Positions 45,655-59,512 of a stretch of DNA of 64,000 nt are shown one piece after another. Where the stretch lies: contig JAHLKH010000024.1 in NCBI GenBank assembly GCA_025526915.1, positions 1-64,000 on the forward strand, in the 5' to 3' direction. The notes under the pieces are model-generated. The model saw only the letters and a list, made by a program, of their open reading frames with translations, had not been told where the DNA came from and did no database searches. The translations under genes and the position numbers were made by a program. The stretch is from Entophlyctis helioformis (lineage: Eukaryota; Chytridiomycota; Chytridiomycetes; Chytridiales; Chytriomycetaceae). Positions within the stretch are counted from its first letter, which is position 1. Every line of letters begins with the position of its first letter.

Positions 45655-48600
45655 ATGGCTGATGCTGACATGATGGACATGGATATGATGGATGCTGACA
45701 AGATGGACGCGATCCAGACAAGCGCGATCCAGACAGATTTGGACAAGGCAGTCCTGCCATGCAAGCTGGCTGTTGGTCTGTGCTCGAGAGCGGCCAATGA
45801 CATCTACAGCTACTTGGCCCGAGATATCTGCACCATGCTGGCAGTGCATGTCATCTCGAACCAGTCGATGCTCGTGCTTGCTGCTGCCCACCAGCTGATG
45901 CCCGGCGCATCAAAGGAGGAGGTCGTGGCATCAGTCGCGGCCATGACCAAAGCCATTGAGGACGCCACGCCACTGGCCGCCAAGGACGCGGCACCACTGG
46001 TCGCTGAGGACGCCATGCCGCTGGTCGCCAAGGATGCCCCATCGCCGGCCGATCTTGACGCTGCACCACAAGCCACTCTGGATGCTGCACCTCCTGCGGC
46101 AGGTCGCAAGAGGGCCCTGTCTAGCTCTTCGTCGCCCACCGATTGCACCGCGACCAAGAAGCCATGTGGCAAGAGGGACGAGGCCACCACAGACGCGGCA
46201 TCCAGCACACCTTCAGACACGGAGGGAATGGCCATTGCTGGGATCCCCCGACAGCTGGTTAGGCTTGCGGCGATCTTGCTCAACAAATCGCTGTCAGAAA
46301 TAGGCAAGTTCTACCAGCTGCGCAAGCTGGCCGGCGAAACAGTGATCAAGTTATGCCCTGAGGCGGCGAACCGGGACCCGTTTGTCCATATCACCGAGAC
46401 CATTCTGTTTTGGTCGGTGATAGGGAACCTGAAGGATCGCAAGCCAACCAAGAACAACGCGGCATTGCAGGCTTTGCAAAAGCGTCTCTTGGCTGCGATC
46501 AGCAGTAGGTCGCACTTGGTTATGCCATGCTTACATGATTTGATACTTACAAACCACTCTTCTCAAAGAGCCTGGCTTGCAAGCCTTGACTCTTGCGTCA
46601 TCCAACAACGACATACAAGCCGCTTTCAGCTCAAGCCGCGAGGATTGCGTTCTCGACATCCTCCTCCCTGGACTCGCCTCGGATACACGTCGCTTCCAGA
46701 CGCCTGCAGACGCTAAGGTCCAGATGGACGCGGCCAACGCCAAGGCAAAGAAAGCGGCTACAGCCAAGGCGACGCGAGAGGCCAAGAGACTCCTTCTGGT
46801 TGGCAAGGTGCGCGAGGATTACATCCAGGCTGCGATCAAAGCCCTGCCCCCAGCGCGACCAACCAAGGCTGTCAGACTAGGCAGCATCAAGACCGATGGA
46901 TACAGCGTCTCTCAGCTGACTCTGGACTTTCGCACAGACCGTCCAGAGTCACCACGCAGTATGTGGCGTACTTGAATGCGATGGTGCACACATTGGTTCT
47001 GACATCCGCCTTGATCTGCAGATCCCAACGCGGCGTCTTCAGGCGAGCAGCTCAGTCTTGCTGGTGATGCTCATGATGATGAGGCCAATGACGGGCATGA
47101 TCACATGGATGTCACATGTGAGTTGCTGTGCCAATCCAGACGCGCACTTGTTGACCACACCGACTGACATGCCATCCACAGCCGCCAATCCAGCCGACCC
47201 ATCAGCCGCCAAGCCATACACGCCCAATCCTGTAAGCCACTTGCATGCTAAACTCGCGTATTGGTGCACATGCATTGCCCATTCCTCACTCATGTCATGG
47301 CACGACAGGGCAAGCGCAGCTTCTACGCCTCGCAGCGATTGCCCAACATTGTCAAAGCCAACAAGTTGTTCACCAACAAGGGCTACCGGTTTGTTCGCGT
47401 TGTCAGCTTTGATTGGGGCAAGCGGTACCTGTATGGCGCGTCCAGCATCTTGGTCGATCTCAGAGACTTTTCATATACGCTCGAGGCCAACTACGTGCTC
47501 GCCTCTGGCATGGCACATGCTGAGCGCATCTTTCAGGACTGGTATGCATGCAATGACTCTGCCACGCGCACTCTTGACCAGATCAACTCACAGTGCTTGT
47601 CTCTTGTGCCATGTTTGACGACCGACTTGCCAAGGCTGCTGACGTCCATGAGGCCATTGCATTCAAGACAGCAAAGCATGCCGATCCAAACGTCAAGCCT
47701 GGCGAGAGAGCCTTTTGGGATCTGCGCTGCCATGCGTACTGCACGCCATTCCTGAATGCACGGGTACGGTTTCTCTGGTTCTGGATGCCTATTGCCATGG
47801 CTGCCATTCTGCTTTATCGCCTGCTGATCGCACTGGATGGCATGGCATGGCATGGCATTCCACAGAAGGTCAAGGCCAAGCGGTTCACCATGCGCAGCAA
47901 CAGCACCTCTGATCGCGGAAACGCTCTTGAGGGCATCATGAAGCTGGCAGGCTCGACCACTGGAGAGCGCGCATCTGCTGCGTCTCAAGGCCGCTGTGAC
48001 AAGCCAACAGAGGACAACATTCCCGTTGTCTGGGCATTTGGCATTGACTTTACAGGTCAAGGTGGCCGGCACGCTGTGTTTGAGAAGTTTCTCATCAGGC
48101 ATCTGCAGTCGTCTGGATATGCCTATGTGCGTCTGATGCCACGCTGTCCATCCATCCATCCATCTGTGCACCAACTGACACACGATCCTGCACACACACA
48201 GATCTACCGCTGCAACGAGAACCTGACCAGCCAGATGTGCCCGCAGTGCAAGCAGCGGATCCCATATGAGAACCGCACCAACCTGCGACGCTACGAGTGC
48301 ATACCATGCAAGACTGTCTACCACCGCGATGTGCTTGGAGCCACCAACATCGGGATGGTTGCACTGTGGCATCTGCTCTTTGGACACCGGCCGCTCTACT
48401 TGACGCACACCAAAGCCGACAGCAATCCAGCCACGCAAGCGCACCTCAACAGCATCGCGGCAATGCATATCTCCATCCAGCTGCGTGCAATACGTGCTCC
48501 GCCTGTCAACCAGCAGCCTCTGGCACCACCCGATCCGCCCGTCATCCAGCAGCCTCCAACACCATCTGATCGGCCTGTCGTCCAGGATCGTGCAAGACGT

Positions 48601-48699
48601 GTCGACAAGCTGCGTCCAACACAGTCACAGCGCGTCAGCAAGTCACAGCGTGCCAGCAAGTCACGTGCCACTCCACGTGACAAGCCTATGGCGCACTGA
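45655..48699 (+). CDS. Fanzor (eukaryotic TnpB-like, RNA-guided DNA endonuclease)
   Basis: Fanzors are eukaryotic relatives of TnpB that cut DNA guided by an RNA transcribed from the element. Proposed exons are 45655-46504, 46569-46958, 47022-47117, 47182-47231, 47309-47541, 47594-47763, 47866-48126 and 48202-48699, about 850 aa. The N-terminal half has a helical segment ('IYSYLARDICTMLAVHVI') and a basic/acidic linker. Then come 'SIKTDGYSVSQLTLDF', the beta-strand block before RuvC in this family, RuvC-I 'FVRVVSFDWGKRYLYGASS' (Asp 47411), 'VVWAFGIDF' with 'FEKFLIRHLQSSGYAY', the 'NENLTSQMCPQC' segment (Glu 48217, alternative catalytic Glu position of Fanzors), a second zinc pair 'ECIPC', and RuvC-III 'YHRDVLGATNIG' (Asp 48328). 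The C-terminal tail is Pro/Arg-rich. The join 47541/47594 is one base out of frame. Upstream exons are possible. Confidence 0.88.
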
Positions 48700-48927
48700 C
48701 TTCCAGCACCACCAGCAACTTTTGGAATCGGGGCACCTCCCGATCGACCTAACGGGTCACTTTCAAATAAAGGTAAGACCCTCGTTGGATGTGCTCGCCC
48801 GCCTGTCGTCGCATGCTCGTTGCTGACTCGAACCTTCCCTCGTGTGATGTGCTGGCTTGCATTCGTCGCCTCTCGGGTCGAATTTAATTCCAAAATTCTT
48901 GGTAATTGTATGAATATCGGGCCTGGA
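48700..48927 (+). ncRNA. Candidate Fanzor guide (omega-like) RNA scaffold at the element right end
   Basis: Known Fanzor guide RNAs come from the DNA just 3' of the gene and run into the flank. Here two short hairpins follow the stop: TCGGG-GCACCT-CCCGA (about 48727-48742) and GACC-TAACG-GGTC (48747-48759). There is also an alternative GGGTC...GACCC pairing around CAAATAAAGG. AATAAA at about 48769 could instead be the mRNA polyadenylation signal. A GGTTCGAGTC string on the minus strand (about 48830) resembles a pol III B-box. No expression evidence exists. This is a position- and fold-based guess. Confidence 0.35.
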
Positions 48928-48943
48928 TTGTTGGAAGACGCTC
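48928..48943 (+). repeat. Right copy of the 16-bp direct repeat
   Basis: Identical to 41542-41557. It begins right at the right end of the element and lies 15 nt beyond the SRPK stop codon (48959, minus strand). Confidence 0.6.
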
Positions 48944-48958
48944 GTTCAACAATTTCAT

Positions 48959-52272
<3,314 letters not shown>

Positions 52273-52403
52273 GGCTGCGTGGGAGGCTGGTCGTGCCTTG
52301 ACGAGTGCGTTGTCGCTGGCAACACCAACTGCGACAGCAGAAAAAGAAGAAGAAAAAGTTGGCCAACTAGATAAGAAAGGACAAGAAAGGACAAGAAAGG
52401 TTT

Positions 52404-53644
52404 TTACAGCACGGCAACCACCTCGCCGCAGCCCTCGCACAGCAGCAGCAGCCCGCCCGCGGCCTCGGAGAACCCTGCGCGGAGGTGCGGCTGCGACTGC
52501 GGCTGAGACTGCGACTGTGACTGCGACGCGCACTCGCCCGACTGGCTGCTCGCCACCGATCCATCCATCGACAACCCACCGATCCACAATCCATCCACCG
52601 ATCCATCCATCAGCCGTCAGCAACACGTGCATGCAGATCGTGGTCAGTCCGGTGTGCACACGCACGGCAGCGTGCCTTCTGCGGCTGGCAGGCACCCACC
52701 TGTGCTGCAATGCGATGCCGTCCAGCTCGTCTTGGAAGAGATCCAGATCTGCTGCTGCTCGCTGTGCGCTCTTGCTGCGTCAGCACACAAGTCCTGCCCA
52801 CACCACACGCTCACGCCGGTGCACAGCAGACACGCATGCCGCACTCACCGACACGTGCATGCCACACATGCTGCACGCGATGCGGCCGTGGCCGGCCTCC
52901 AGCCCTGGCTGCTCACACACCGGGCACAGCGCCCGCAGCATGGCCCCGATCTGCTCGTCATACGCACTGCCGCTCTCGCCGTCCACGCCGCCGTCCATGC
53001 CGCCGTCCATGCCGCACCCGATCCCGCCGCCCGTCTGGCCCGCCTGCTCGGCCATGAGCCGCGTCTCGTACTCGCTCGCCACGTCGGGATCGTCGAACAG
53101 CGCCCGTGCGTGCACCCATGCCGCCTGTGCCAGCTGCTGGCGCCACTGTCGCTCCTGCCGCAGCACCTCTCGCATCTCCTTGTCCTGCATCTCGCCGTCG
53201 CTCTGTGGCATTGCACGGCACGGCATGGCATGGCAGCCCACGCCCATCCAAGCCATCCAAGCCAGTCAGCCCATGCCACACGCCATGCTCCGACAAGCTG
53301 CCAGCCAGACACACCGAACCGTCGCCTGCATATCCAGACGTTGCTGCCGCTGCCGCCGCACGCCGCTGCCACACCATGTCCGCCCTGCTGTGCCGGATGC
53401 GGTCCATGAATCGCTGGCGGGACGTTTGCCGCCACGACGTCTGCGCCAACGGCTGCTCGCTGCTGCTCTGCTCGCTGCTGCTCTGCGGGCTGCTGCCGAG
53501 CGGGCTGCTGCCGCCGTGGACGAGCGGGACGTTGTGGCGGTTGGGCGGTCGACCCGATGCAGGCGACAGCGGCGACGACATCCGCGGCCTGTTGCCTGCG
53601 TATCTGCCGCCTGCTGCACTAGCCCGGTCCATCGCACTCAGCAT
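52404..53644 (-). CDS. RPA-interacting protein (RPAIN/RIP-like) with zinc-binding C-terminus
   Basis: RPA-interacting proteins help import replication protein A into the nucleus. Four exons (53644-53315, 53202-52849, 52761-52700, 52545-52404) give 295 aa with matching phases. The N-terminal 'SWRQTSRQRFMDRIRHSRAD' fits the family pattern W-R-x-x-x-R-x-R-x-x-x-R-x-R-x-S-R. The C-terminal part has CPVC...CSMCG zinc cysteines, then 'LDLFQDELDGIALQH', and ends with 'LLLLCEGCGEVVAVL', a second C-x-x-C. A Gln/Ser-rich linker (SQSQSQSQPQSQP) precedes the last zinc pair. The start could be the ATG at 53632. It lies 131 nt before SRPK on the same strand. Confidence 0.75.
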
Positions 53645-54077
53645 GCCGTGTCGTGTGTTGCCGGTCGCGCGGGCAAGCCGGGCGATCGCACCTTCAGCGG
53701 ATGTCCGGTCTGGGCGGACAGATCCACTGCGTGGCAGCCAGCCCAGCACTGACAGCCCAGCACCAGACAGCCCAGCACGGGTCGGCCCGCCACTCGCCGT
53801 CGCTGCCACTCGCCGTCGCTGCCACCATCGGGCACCTGCGATGCCGCGGCTGCACTGGAAACACAGAGCGTGGAGGATCATCCGCATTTCCGGCATGGTG
53901 GCGCGCCACGCTCGCTTGTGCACCACCCGCTTGTGCACCACCCGCTTGTGCACCACTCCTGCCCGGTTGGCCGCACCTGCTTTCCCTGGCATCCACCGAC
54001 ACTCCTTTGCCCATTCGTGTCTGCACATCGATCCTACATACGCACCACATCAACCCTACATACACACACCTTACGCC
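53645..54077. promoter_or_regulatory. Divergent intergenic region with a 15-bp x3 tandem repeat
   Basis: This 433-bp gap separates the RPAIN-like gene (minus) and the seven-helix gene (plus). It holds three copies of CGCTTGTGCACCACC (53913-53957), repeats of CAGCCCAGCAC (about 53740-53780) and CACTCGCCGTCGCTGC x2 (about 53797-53830). No further gene is visible. Confidence 0.5.
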
Positions 54078-55410
54078 ATGCTGCTCATCGACGTCAAGAA
54101 CGACATCCCCAGCTGCACGCTCTGCACCATCTCACTCGGCGCCGCCATCATCGCCGCCCTCGCCTCGGTCTACGGCGCTGCCAAGTTCACGCTCTTTGCC
54201 CTGAAGAACCGGTTCACGCCGACCATCGTCTCGCTGATCGTCCTCAACGGCATGGCGCTGCTGATGCAGCTGGTCATGATGGCGTATGTGTACTCGGACG
54301 AGGACAATCCGTCGGCCTTTATTGCCCGCAACTGGCTGTTCACTTGGTCCGTCTGCCTCCTCAATCGTACGTCTTGCCCTTGCCAGTGTGATCATCAGAC
54401 TCCACGACTAACGCCACCGCCATTCCTGGCTACCATCGCCACCAGTCCTCCAGGTATGCAATGGGCAATGCATACCCATTGGTGCACTCCTCTGGCTCAC
54501 TCACTCGCTCACTCGCTCGCTTGCTTGCCTTGGACAGCTCCAAGTGTACAATGTATTCAACGGCGGCATCTTCCAAACATCCTTCTTCCACACGCAGAAC
54601 ATGCCCTACATCCGTGCTGCTGCTGTCCTCTTCATGCTCCTGTACGTGACCACGCCGCGTATCCACGCAACCACACCTCCACACCTCCACTGTGCGACTC
54701 ACGCCCTCATCCCATCCGACAGCACCTGCTTCCCGATCCTTGGCGAGGGTATCCTGTACCCACACGACAACAAACACGTTCTCAGCAAGTACGCCGGCGT
54801 CGGCTCGGCCTTCTACACGTCCGTTGTCAGCCTCTGGGGCATCGTGCAGAACCTGTTCATTCTCAAGCGTGTGCAAGAGCATATCGCGCGGCTGCACTCG
54901 ATCGACTCGGGCACGGTCTCGGGCACAGGCTCGGGGTCGGGCACAGGCCAAAAGATTTCCGGCGGTCGCACCATCCAGCTGTTGACCCTAGCCATGTTTG
55001 CCGTCGACCTGCTGTCGCTGACGAGCTTTGTGATTGCGTTTGGTGTCAATGGCCCTACCGGCACCAGTGCGAGCCGCACGCACTACTCGCTGCACCAGAT
55101 CGGTCTTGCCATTGTTGGCTTCCACATGGTGCGTCTGCATCCAAGCTGTCAGTGTCACTGGTCGTGCACTAACGCGTGTTCCTCTGGACCGTCCTTCCCG
55201 AACCTGCAGGTTGGAGAAACGGTTCTGTTTGAGCAGATTGCGGCCCAGTTTAGACGAGGCTCGTCCGGGGACAGCCGCACGGCGACGCAGACACACAGCC
55301 GGACGCTGTCCAACCAGACACTGTCCAACCAGACACTGTCCAACCAGCACGAACTCAAGTCGTTTTCCAACAACAATTTGGCGGCTGTCGTGCCGCTCGG
55401 CAAGGCGTGA
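54078..55410 (+). CDS. Seven-transmembrane-like membrane protein, family not recognised
   Basis: Exons 54078-54366, 54446-54453 (8 nt), 54538-54641, 54723-55128 and 55210-55410 give 335 aa. The 8-nt exon TCCTCCAG is inferred because it is the only way I found to connect the frames. Hydrophobic helices can be seen at 'LGAAIIAALASVYGAAKFTL', 'IVSLIVLNGMALLMQLVMMA', 'NWLFTWSVCLLN', 'YIRAAAVLFMLLSTCFPI', 'SAFYTSVVSLWGIVQNLFIL', 'LLTLAMFAVDLLSLTSFVIA' and 'LHQIGLAIVGFHMVVGETVL', so seven segments are plausible, with a hydrophilic Gly/Ser loop before the sixth. The C-terminal tail has a TLSNQ repeat (three copies). The layout is GPCR-like but no GPCR signature is seen. Confidence 0.6.
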
Positions 55411-55565
55411 GCAGTGGCTGTGTGCGTTTAGAGTGCGCTGCGCACTGGCAATCAAGCATGCCCAGCCGCAGGCGGGTGAGCCAGTGGGCTTGGTGTTGGC
55501 AACAGGAGTGCATCGGAACACGACCAATAAATGCACATTGACAATGTGGCTTTCCCGGTCTTGCG

Positions 55566-58500
55566 ATGCCGACTGCGATGGATGACGTCATCGCCTTGGT
55601 GGGCAGGCTGACGCCACAGGCAGCGACCGAGGCAAGCGACGGCTCGCCAGCAACGTTCACGGATGCTGCGGTTGCAGACGCTGTGGCCGCATGGTCGACG
55701 CTGCTTGCCCGACTGCGTGAGTCTCGCATCGGCCTGCCTGTCCCTCAGACTGTCCCCGATCCAGCGGTGCACAGCTGACCCACAGCCGTCACGGCCACAG
55801 CGTCGGTCATGTACAGCGAAAACGACAGGACGCTGGTGTACATCCAAGCCGGCCTGCTCAAAAAGGCACTGCCCAGCGCCTTACTGCACCCTGCTCGTCC
55901 CGTCAAGGTCCGCTCGCTTCTCTGCTGTTGTTGTTGTTGCTGTTGTGGAGACCGCCGCCGTATTGACCGACTGGCGACAGCTGGCTGCCCTGGACGCCGT
56001 GCCACGGCTGGCGCTGATTGTCGATCTGGACGCCGAGGGCGACAACGCCTTTGGCGACGAGCATGTGCCTGGCATGGTCATCTCGATGCTTTCCAGCAAT
56101 CACTACGACACCAAACTCAAGGTATCTGCGCTCGCCTCCGCCGTGTGCCGTTGCCGGGCACTGCAATGCTGACCATGAACTCGGCAAGGCTGCGGAAGTG
56201 ATGGGGCCGATGTTGAGCATGAATCGGTCGTGGCTCCCATGGGTGCTGGACTACTCGGCGCAGCTCGCATCGGCGATCGAGAAAGAGACTGATCGGACGG
56301 TCCTCGTGTCCGTGCTCAACGCCGTCAGGAACTCGATGCTCTCCACATACATGAACCTCGATCTCGTCAGTTGAAGCGTCCCCGCCAAACTGCTGAGACG
56401 TGCAGACTGATCCCCCTTGTTTTGCGGTGGTCGGGGTGCAGGAAAGCGCAGGACATCTGCTCGAAGCCGTGCGACCCAAGATCGCGTCAGAGGACGACGA
56501 GGTCGCTGCTGCTGCCTGCGGATGCATGGCGCGTCTCAACCATTCAGGCGACGACATCATCAACAGCCGTGTCATGCACGCCATGCTCGCGCGTATGAGG
56601 TGTGTGCCCTATGCGCCAAAGCAGCCCCGCATCCCACACTCGACTAACCCCTTGTAAACAGAGCAACCACAGATGTGACGCACTTGACGACGATGGTCAA
56701 GGGTCTGCAGTCCATTTTCAGCAGTTTTGGTCTTGAGTACTTTTACAGGCACGCGCTCGACTGCGGTATCCTGGATACGCTGAACACGGCGCTCGAGACG
56801 TCCGAGCAGAGCACTGCGCCAGACATTTTCACTGCCGTCGCCGGTATCATGGGATACATGGCGCGGTGCACCGAGATCCGCTCGCTTCTTATCTTTGACT
56901 CCCCTGTCATGGCCAAGCTGGTTGCGGGTATCGCTCACACGAACGAGACCATTGCTGCAAGTGCTTTCGAGAGTGTCTATTCGGTTCTGCAGTACACGAC
57001 CGATTTCACGGATGACGTGGTGGTCGATGCGTACATGCGACATGGACTCATACAAGCGGCGTTCAGTCAGCTGCGACACAATACGTCCAACCCGGCCGAA
57101 TACATCGACCTTCTCGACAAGATGCTGCAGCGGTACAAGTGCGAGGCCGTCAATGTCGCCCTCGAGCAAATGGCAGACGTTGGGTTTCCGGCGCTGTTGA
57201 TTGGGCTGGCTAGCGATGTTGACACGCCAGCGCATGCAGCAAACGCCGCCAACCGACTTGTGCACACGTATTTCCCGGACGTGGTAATGACAGGCGACAC
57301 GTCCATCTTGCCCAACGAGGACAACGCTGATCTTCCCGGTGTGCTGATCCCCGAGATGGAGCAGCCGCGACTGACCGTCAAGGAGCGCCAGTATCTGGGA
57401 CTGCTTGGTGCGATCCTCTCCAAGCCGCTCTGGTGGACCAAGTTTACGGATCCTGGCATTGCAGCCAAGTGGCGCGAGGAGGCTGTTGCACAGGGCGTCT
57501 CCCAGCGCGCACTGAGCCTGCTGTTCAGCGAGCTGGCATACCTGGCCGAGCACGAGGTGCGCACTGTCGAGCTTGCGAGCGGCGACGTGGTGACTGTCAC
57601 GCCTGGTGCCGCCAAGTGCACGACCGTGTCGGACGATGCCGTGCCCGCCACACTGCGAGATGCGCTCGTCCGCCAAGTCGCTGTGCTCGAGGACGTTCCC
57701 GACCGCAAGAAGGACTGGCATCCAGGATCGGACGGCAAGGTGCTTGACCTCGTGCATCCATCCCTGTACCCGCTCGTGTACGGCCGCAGCCTGGTTCTGT
57801 CCCGCAGCGACCGTGTCAAGACGACATCGACGCCGCCATGGGACGTGGTGTCTGCGAGCGAGCGCGTGTCCGGCCAGCCCGTCTTTGAGTCCCGGCCCCA
57901 GTTCATCTCGCAGCGGTTCCAGTGGCTGCCGTCCGAGTTCCGCGTCCACGACGACGGCACCGTGGGCATTGCCTCGTACATCAACAACCTGCACCCGATC
58001 TGGCACAACTCGCTCTACAAGACCATCGCCAAGGTGTTTGAGCGGTTCGTGCCGCTGTTTGAGAGTCTGTTTGGACACAGCGACGGCATCCCAGCGTACA
58101 TCACTGAGCCGCACGACGAGATGTACCTCAAGCAGCAGCAACACTTGAAACTGATGAGCCACATTGGTGTCCTTCCGAGTGACGATGACGATGCAGGATA
58201 CAAGCATGCGCGTCAGATCATCATGGAGTACCGTGGCACTGAGGACGACAACGACAACGATGAAGAGGGCGATGAAGAGGACGAGGACGATGAAGAGGAA
58301 GAGGAAGAGGACGAGGAAGAGGACGAGGACGATGAAGAGGAGGATGACGATGACGATGACGATGAAGAGGAGGACGAGGATGACGAACCGGCAGCTCCCC
58401 GTCCGAATCGGTTCCTCCAACCACGCCTGCCGACCGAGTTCACGCCGCCCGAGACGCCGTTTGCACCCGTCAGCCTGCGCGGCCGCAACCTGCAGGTGAT

Positions 58501-59136
58501 TGTCAAGCTCGCGAGCATCCACCTGACGCCGGAAAACCCAAGTACGGCGGCGGCAGCTGGCACATTGAGGGCACGGAAAACGAGTCGATTGTGGCCACGG
58601 GCATCTACTACTACGACATGGCCAACATCACTGCGTCGAAGCTGTCGTTCCGTGCACAGTACTCGGGCGACTCACTCGACCTATCGTACTCGCAGTATGA
58701 CCACGACTATTTTCAAGAGCTGTACGGCTTCCAGGGCAGTGAGGTCAAGGCAGTGTACAACCTCGGATCGATCGAGGCCGCTACAGGGCGGTGCATTGCG
58801 TTCCCCAACAGCTGGCAGCACCACGTGGAGCCGTTTGAGCTGGCGGATGCGTCCAAGCCGGGACACCGCAAGATCCTCGCGTTCTTTCTTGTGGATCCGC
58901 GCAAGGCGGTGGTGTCGACAGCGCACGTGGCGCCACAGCAGCCCGAGTGGTACGTGGCAGGCGTGAGTGGGACGGGACTGCCGGCGGAGCTTGGCACGAT
59001 GATTGCGCCGTTTGTCGGCGGCGTGATGGGCAGGCAAGAGGCGCTGGACGTGCGCGACGCGCTGATGGCCGAGCGGTCGCGCATCGACGAGGATCGAGAC
59101 CACAATATTGATGTGTTCGACCTGTGCGAGCATTGA
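55566..59136 (+). CDS. HEAT/ARM-like repeat protein fused to DUF4246, copy 2
   Basis: Six exons (55566-55716, 55801-55907, 55981-56121, 56189-56365, 56442-56599, 56662-59136) join in frame apart from one missing base near 58535. The helical N-terminal half ('DDEVAAAACGCMARLNHSGD' and later repeats) is only distantly like copy 1. From 57369 the DUF4246 part is nearly identical in DNA to copy 1. The acidic D/E tract (about 58240-58385) differs in length, and a segment at about 58650-58760 is unrelated in sequence. The metal/2OG motif H-x-E (about 58560), 'NSWQHHVEPF' and 'GHRKILAF' are kept. At 58531 GGAAAACCCAAG replaces the copy-1 GGAAAAGCCCAAG, shifting the frame within the H-x-E segment. 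The start at 55566 or 55578. The substrate is unknown. Confidence 0.75.
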
Positions 59137-59281
59137 ATGAAGGTTATTCTAGGTGGTTGCGGCTCTCCATATCTGCTGAACCAGCAGAAGAGCCCGATGC
59201 AGTGCACAAGGCCGTGCGCATCCAGCAAAAAGACAAGCGGCTGCTGAACAAGCGCCGCTTGCATCGTCAGACTGTCTGAAT

Positions 59282-59512
59282 GGCACAAAGCAAAAAAGTC
59301 GAAAAAGATGGTGCAGAGGGGCGGAATCGAACCGCCGCCAACACGGCCACAACGTGACGTACTACCACTATACTACCCCTGCATCCCTCCTTGTCCCGTT
59401 TTTCGCCAATTCAATACACAAACATTTGTTATTGTTATGGTTGATTCTGGCCATTTATTACGGCAATCGTGGCTTGACGATGACGTGCATCGCCCTGATC
59501 GCCGGCTGCCAC
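59282..59512. repeat. 231-bp duplicated block, copy 1 (contains tRNA-His)
   Basis: This matches 62889-63119 at a constant offset of 3,607 bp with no gaps and only a few substitutions (for example CACAAAG/CACTAAG, TTATTAC/TTATCAC). It includes the tRNA gene plus about 30 bp on its 3' side and 130 bp on its 5' side. Weaker similarity (ATCCAGCAAAAA, CGCTTGCATCG) extends about 70 bp further to the left. Confidence 0.92.
59312..59382 (-). tRNA. tRNA-His (GTG)
   Basis: The minus strand folds as a tRNA. Acceptor stem is GCAGGGG/CCTCTGC with one G-U pair. The anticodon loop TTGTGGC carries GTG (His), on a stem closed by CACG/CGTG. T arm is GGCGG-TTCGATT-CCGCC, with a B-box GGTTCGATTCC. The A-box-like region TAGTATAGTGG is present. 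There is no intron. It is about 71 nt including the discriminator base. Confidence 0.9.

Larger units (their letters stand above)
41558..48927 (+). mobile_element. Candidate Fanzor-bearing mobile element, ~7.4 kb
   Basis: The segment is bounded by the 16-bp direct repeats and sits between two minus-strand housekeeping genes (SRPK stop 48959, SRP68 start 41527). Its own genes all read on plus. Contents in order: a 28-bp tandem array (41558-41690), coding-like sequence with an AT-hook motif (to ~43060), ORF X (43166-43722), an intron-containing gene Y (44010-45393), a four-E-box palindrome, a 50-bp duplication and the Fanzor gene (45655-48699), then about 230 bp of non-coding right end. I see no clear terminal inverted repeats and no recognisable transposase, so the mobilising enzyme is unknown. 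Fanzors are known to travel inside diverse eukaryotic transposons. Confidence 0.6.

Noticed and set aside
48820..48890. tRNA gene on the minus strand (GGTTCGAGTC string)
   Set aside because: A B-box-like string is present, but no acceptor or anticodon stem can be folded around it.
52371..52403. ACAAGAAAGG x3 repeat as a regulatory element
   Set aside because: Only three short copies in the SRPK-RPAIN gap, with no symmetry or known factor site; probably simple-sequence DNA.
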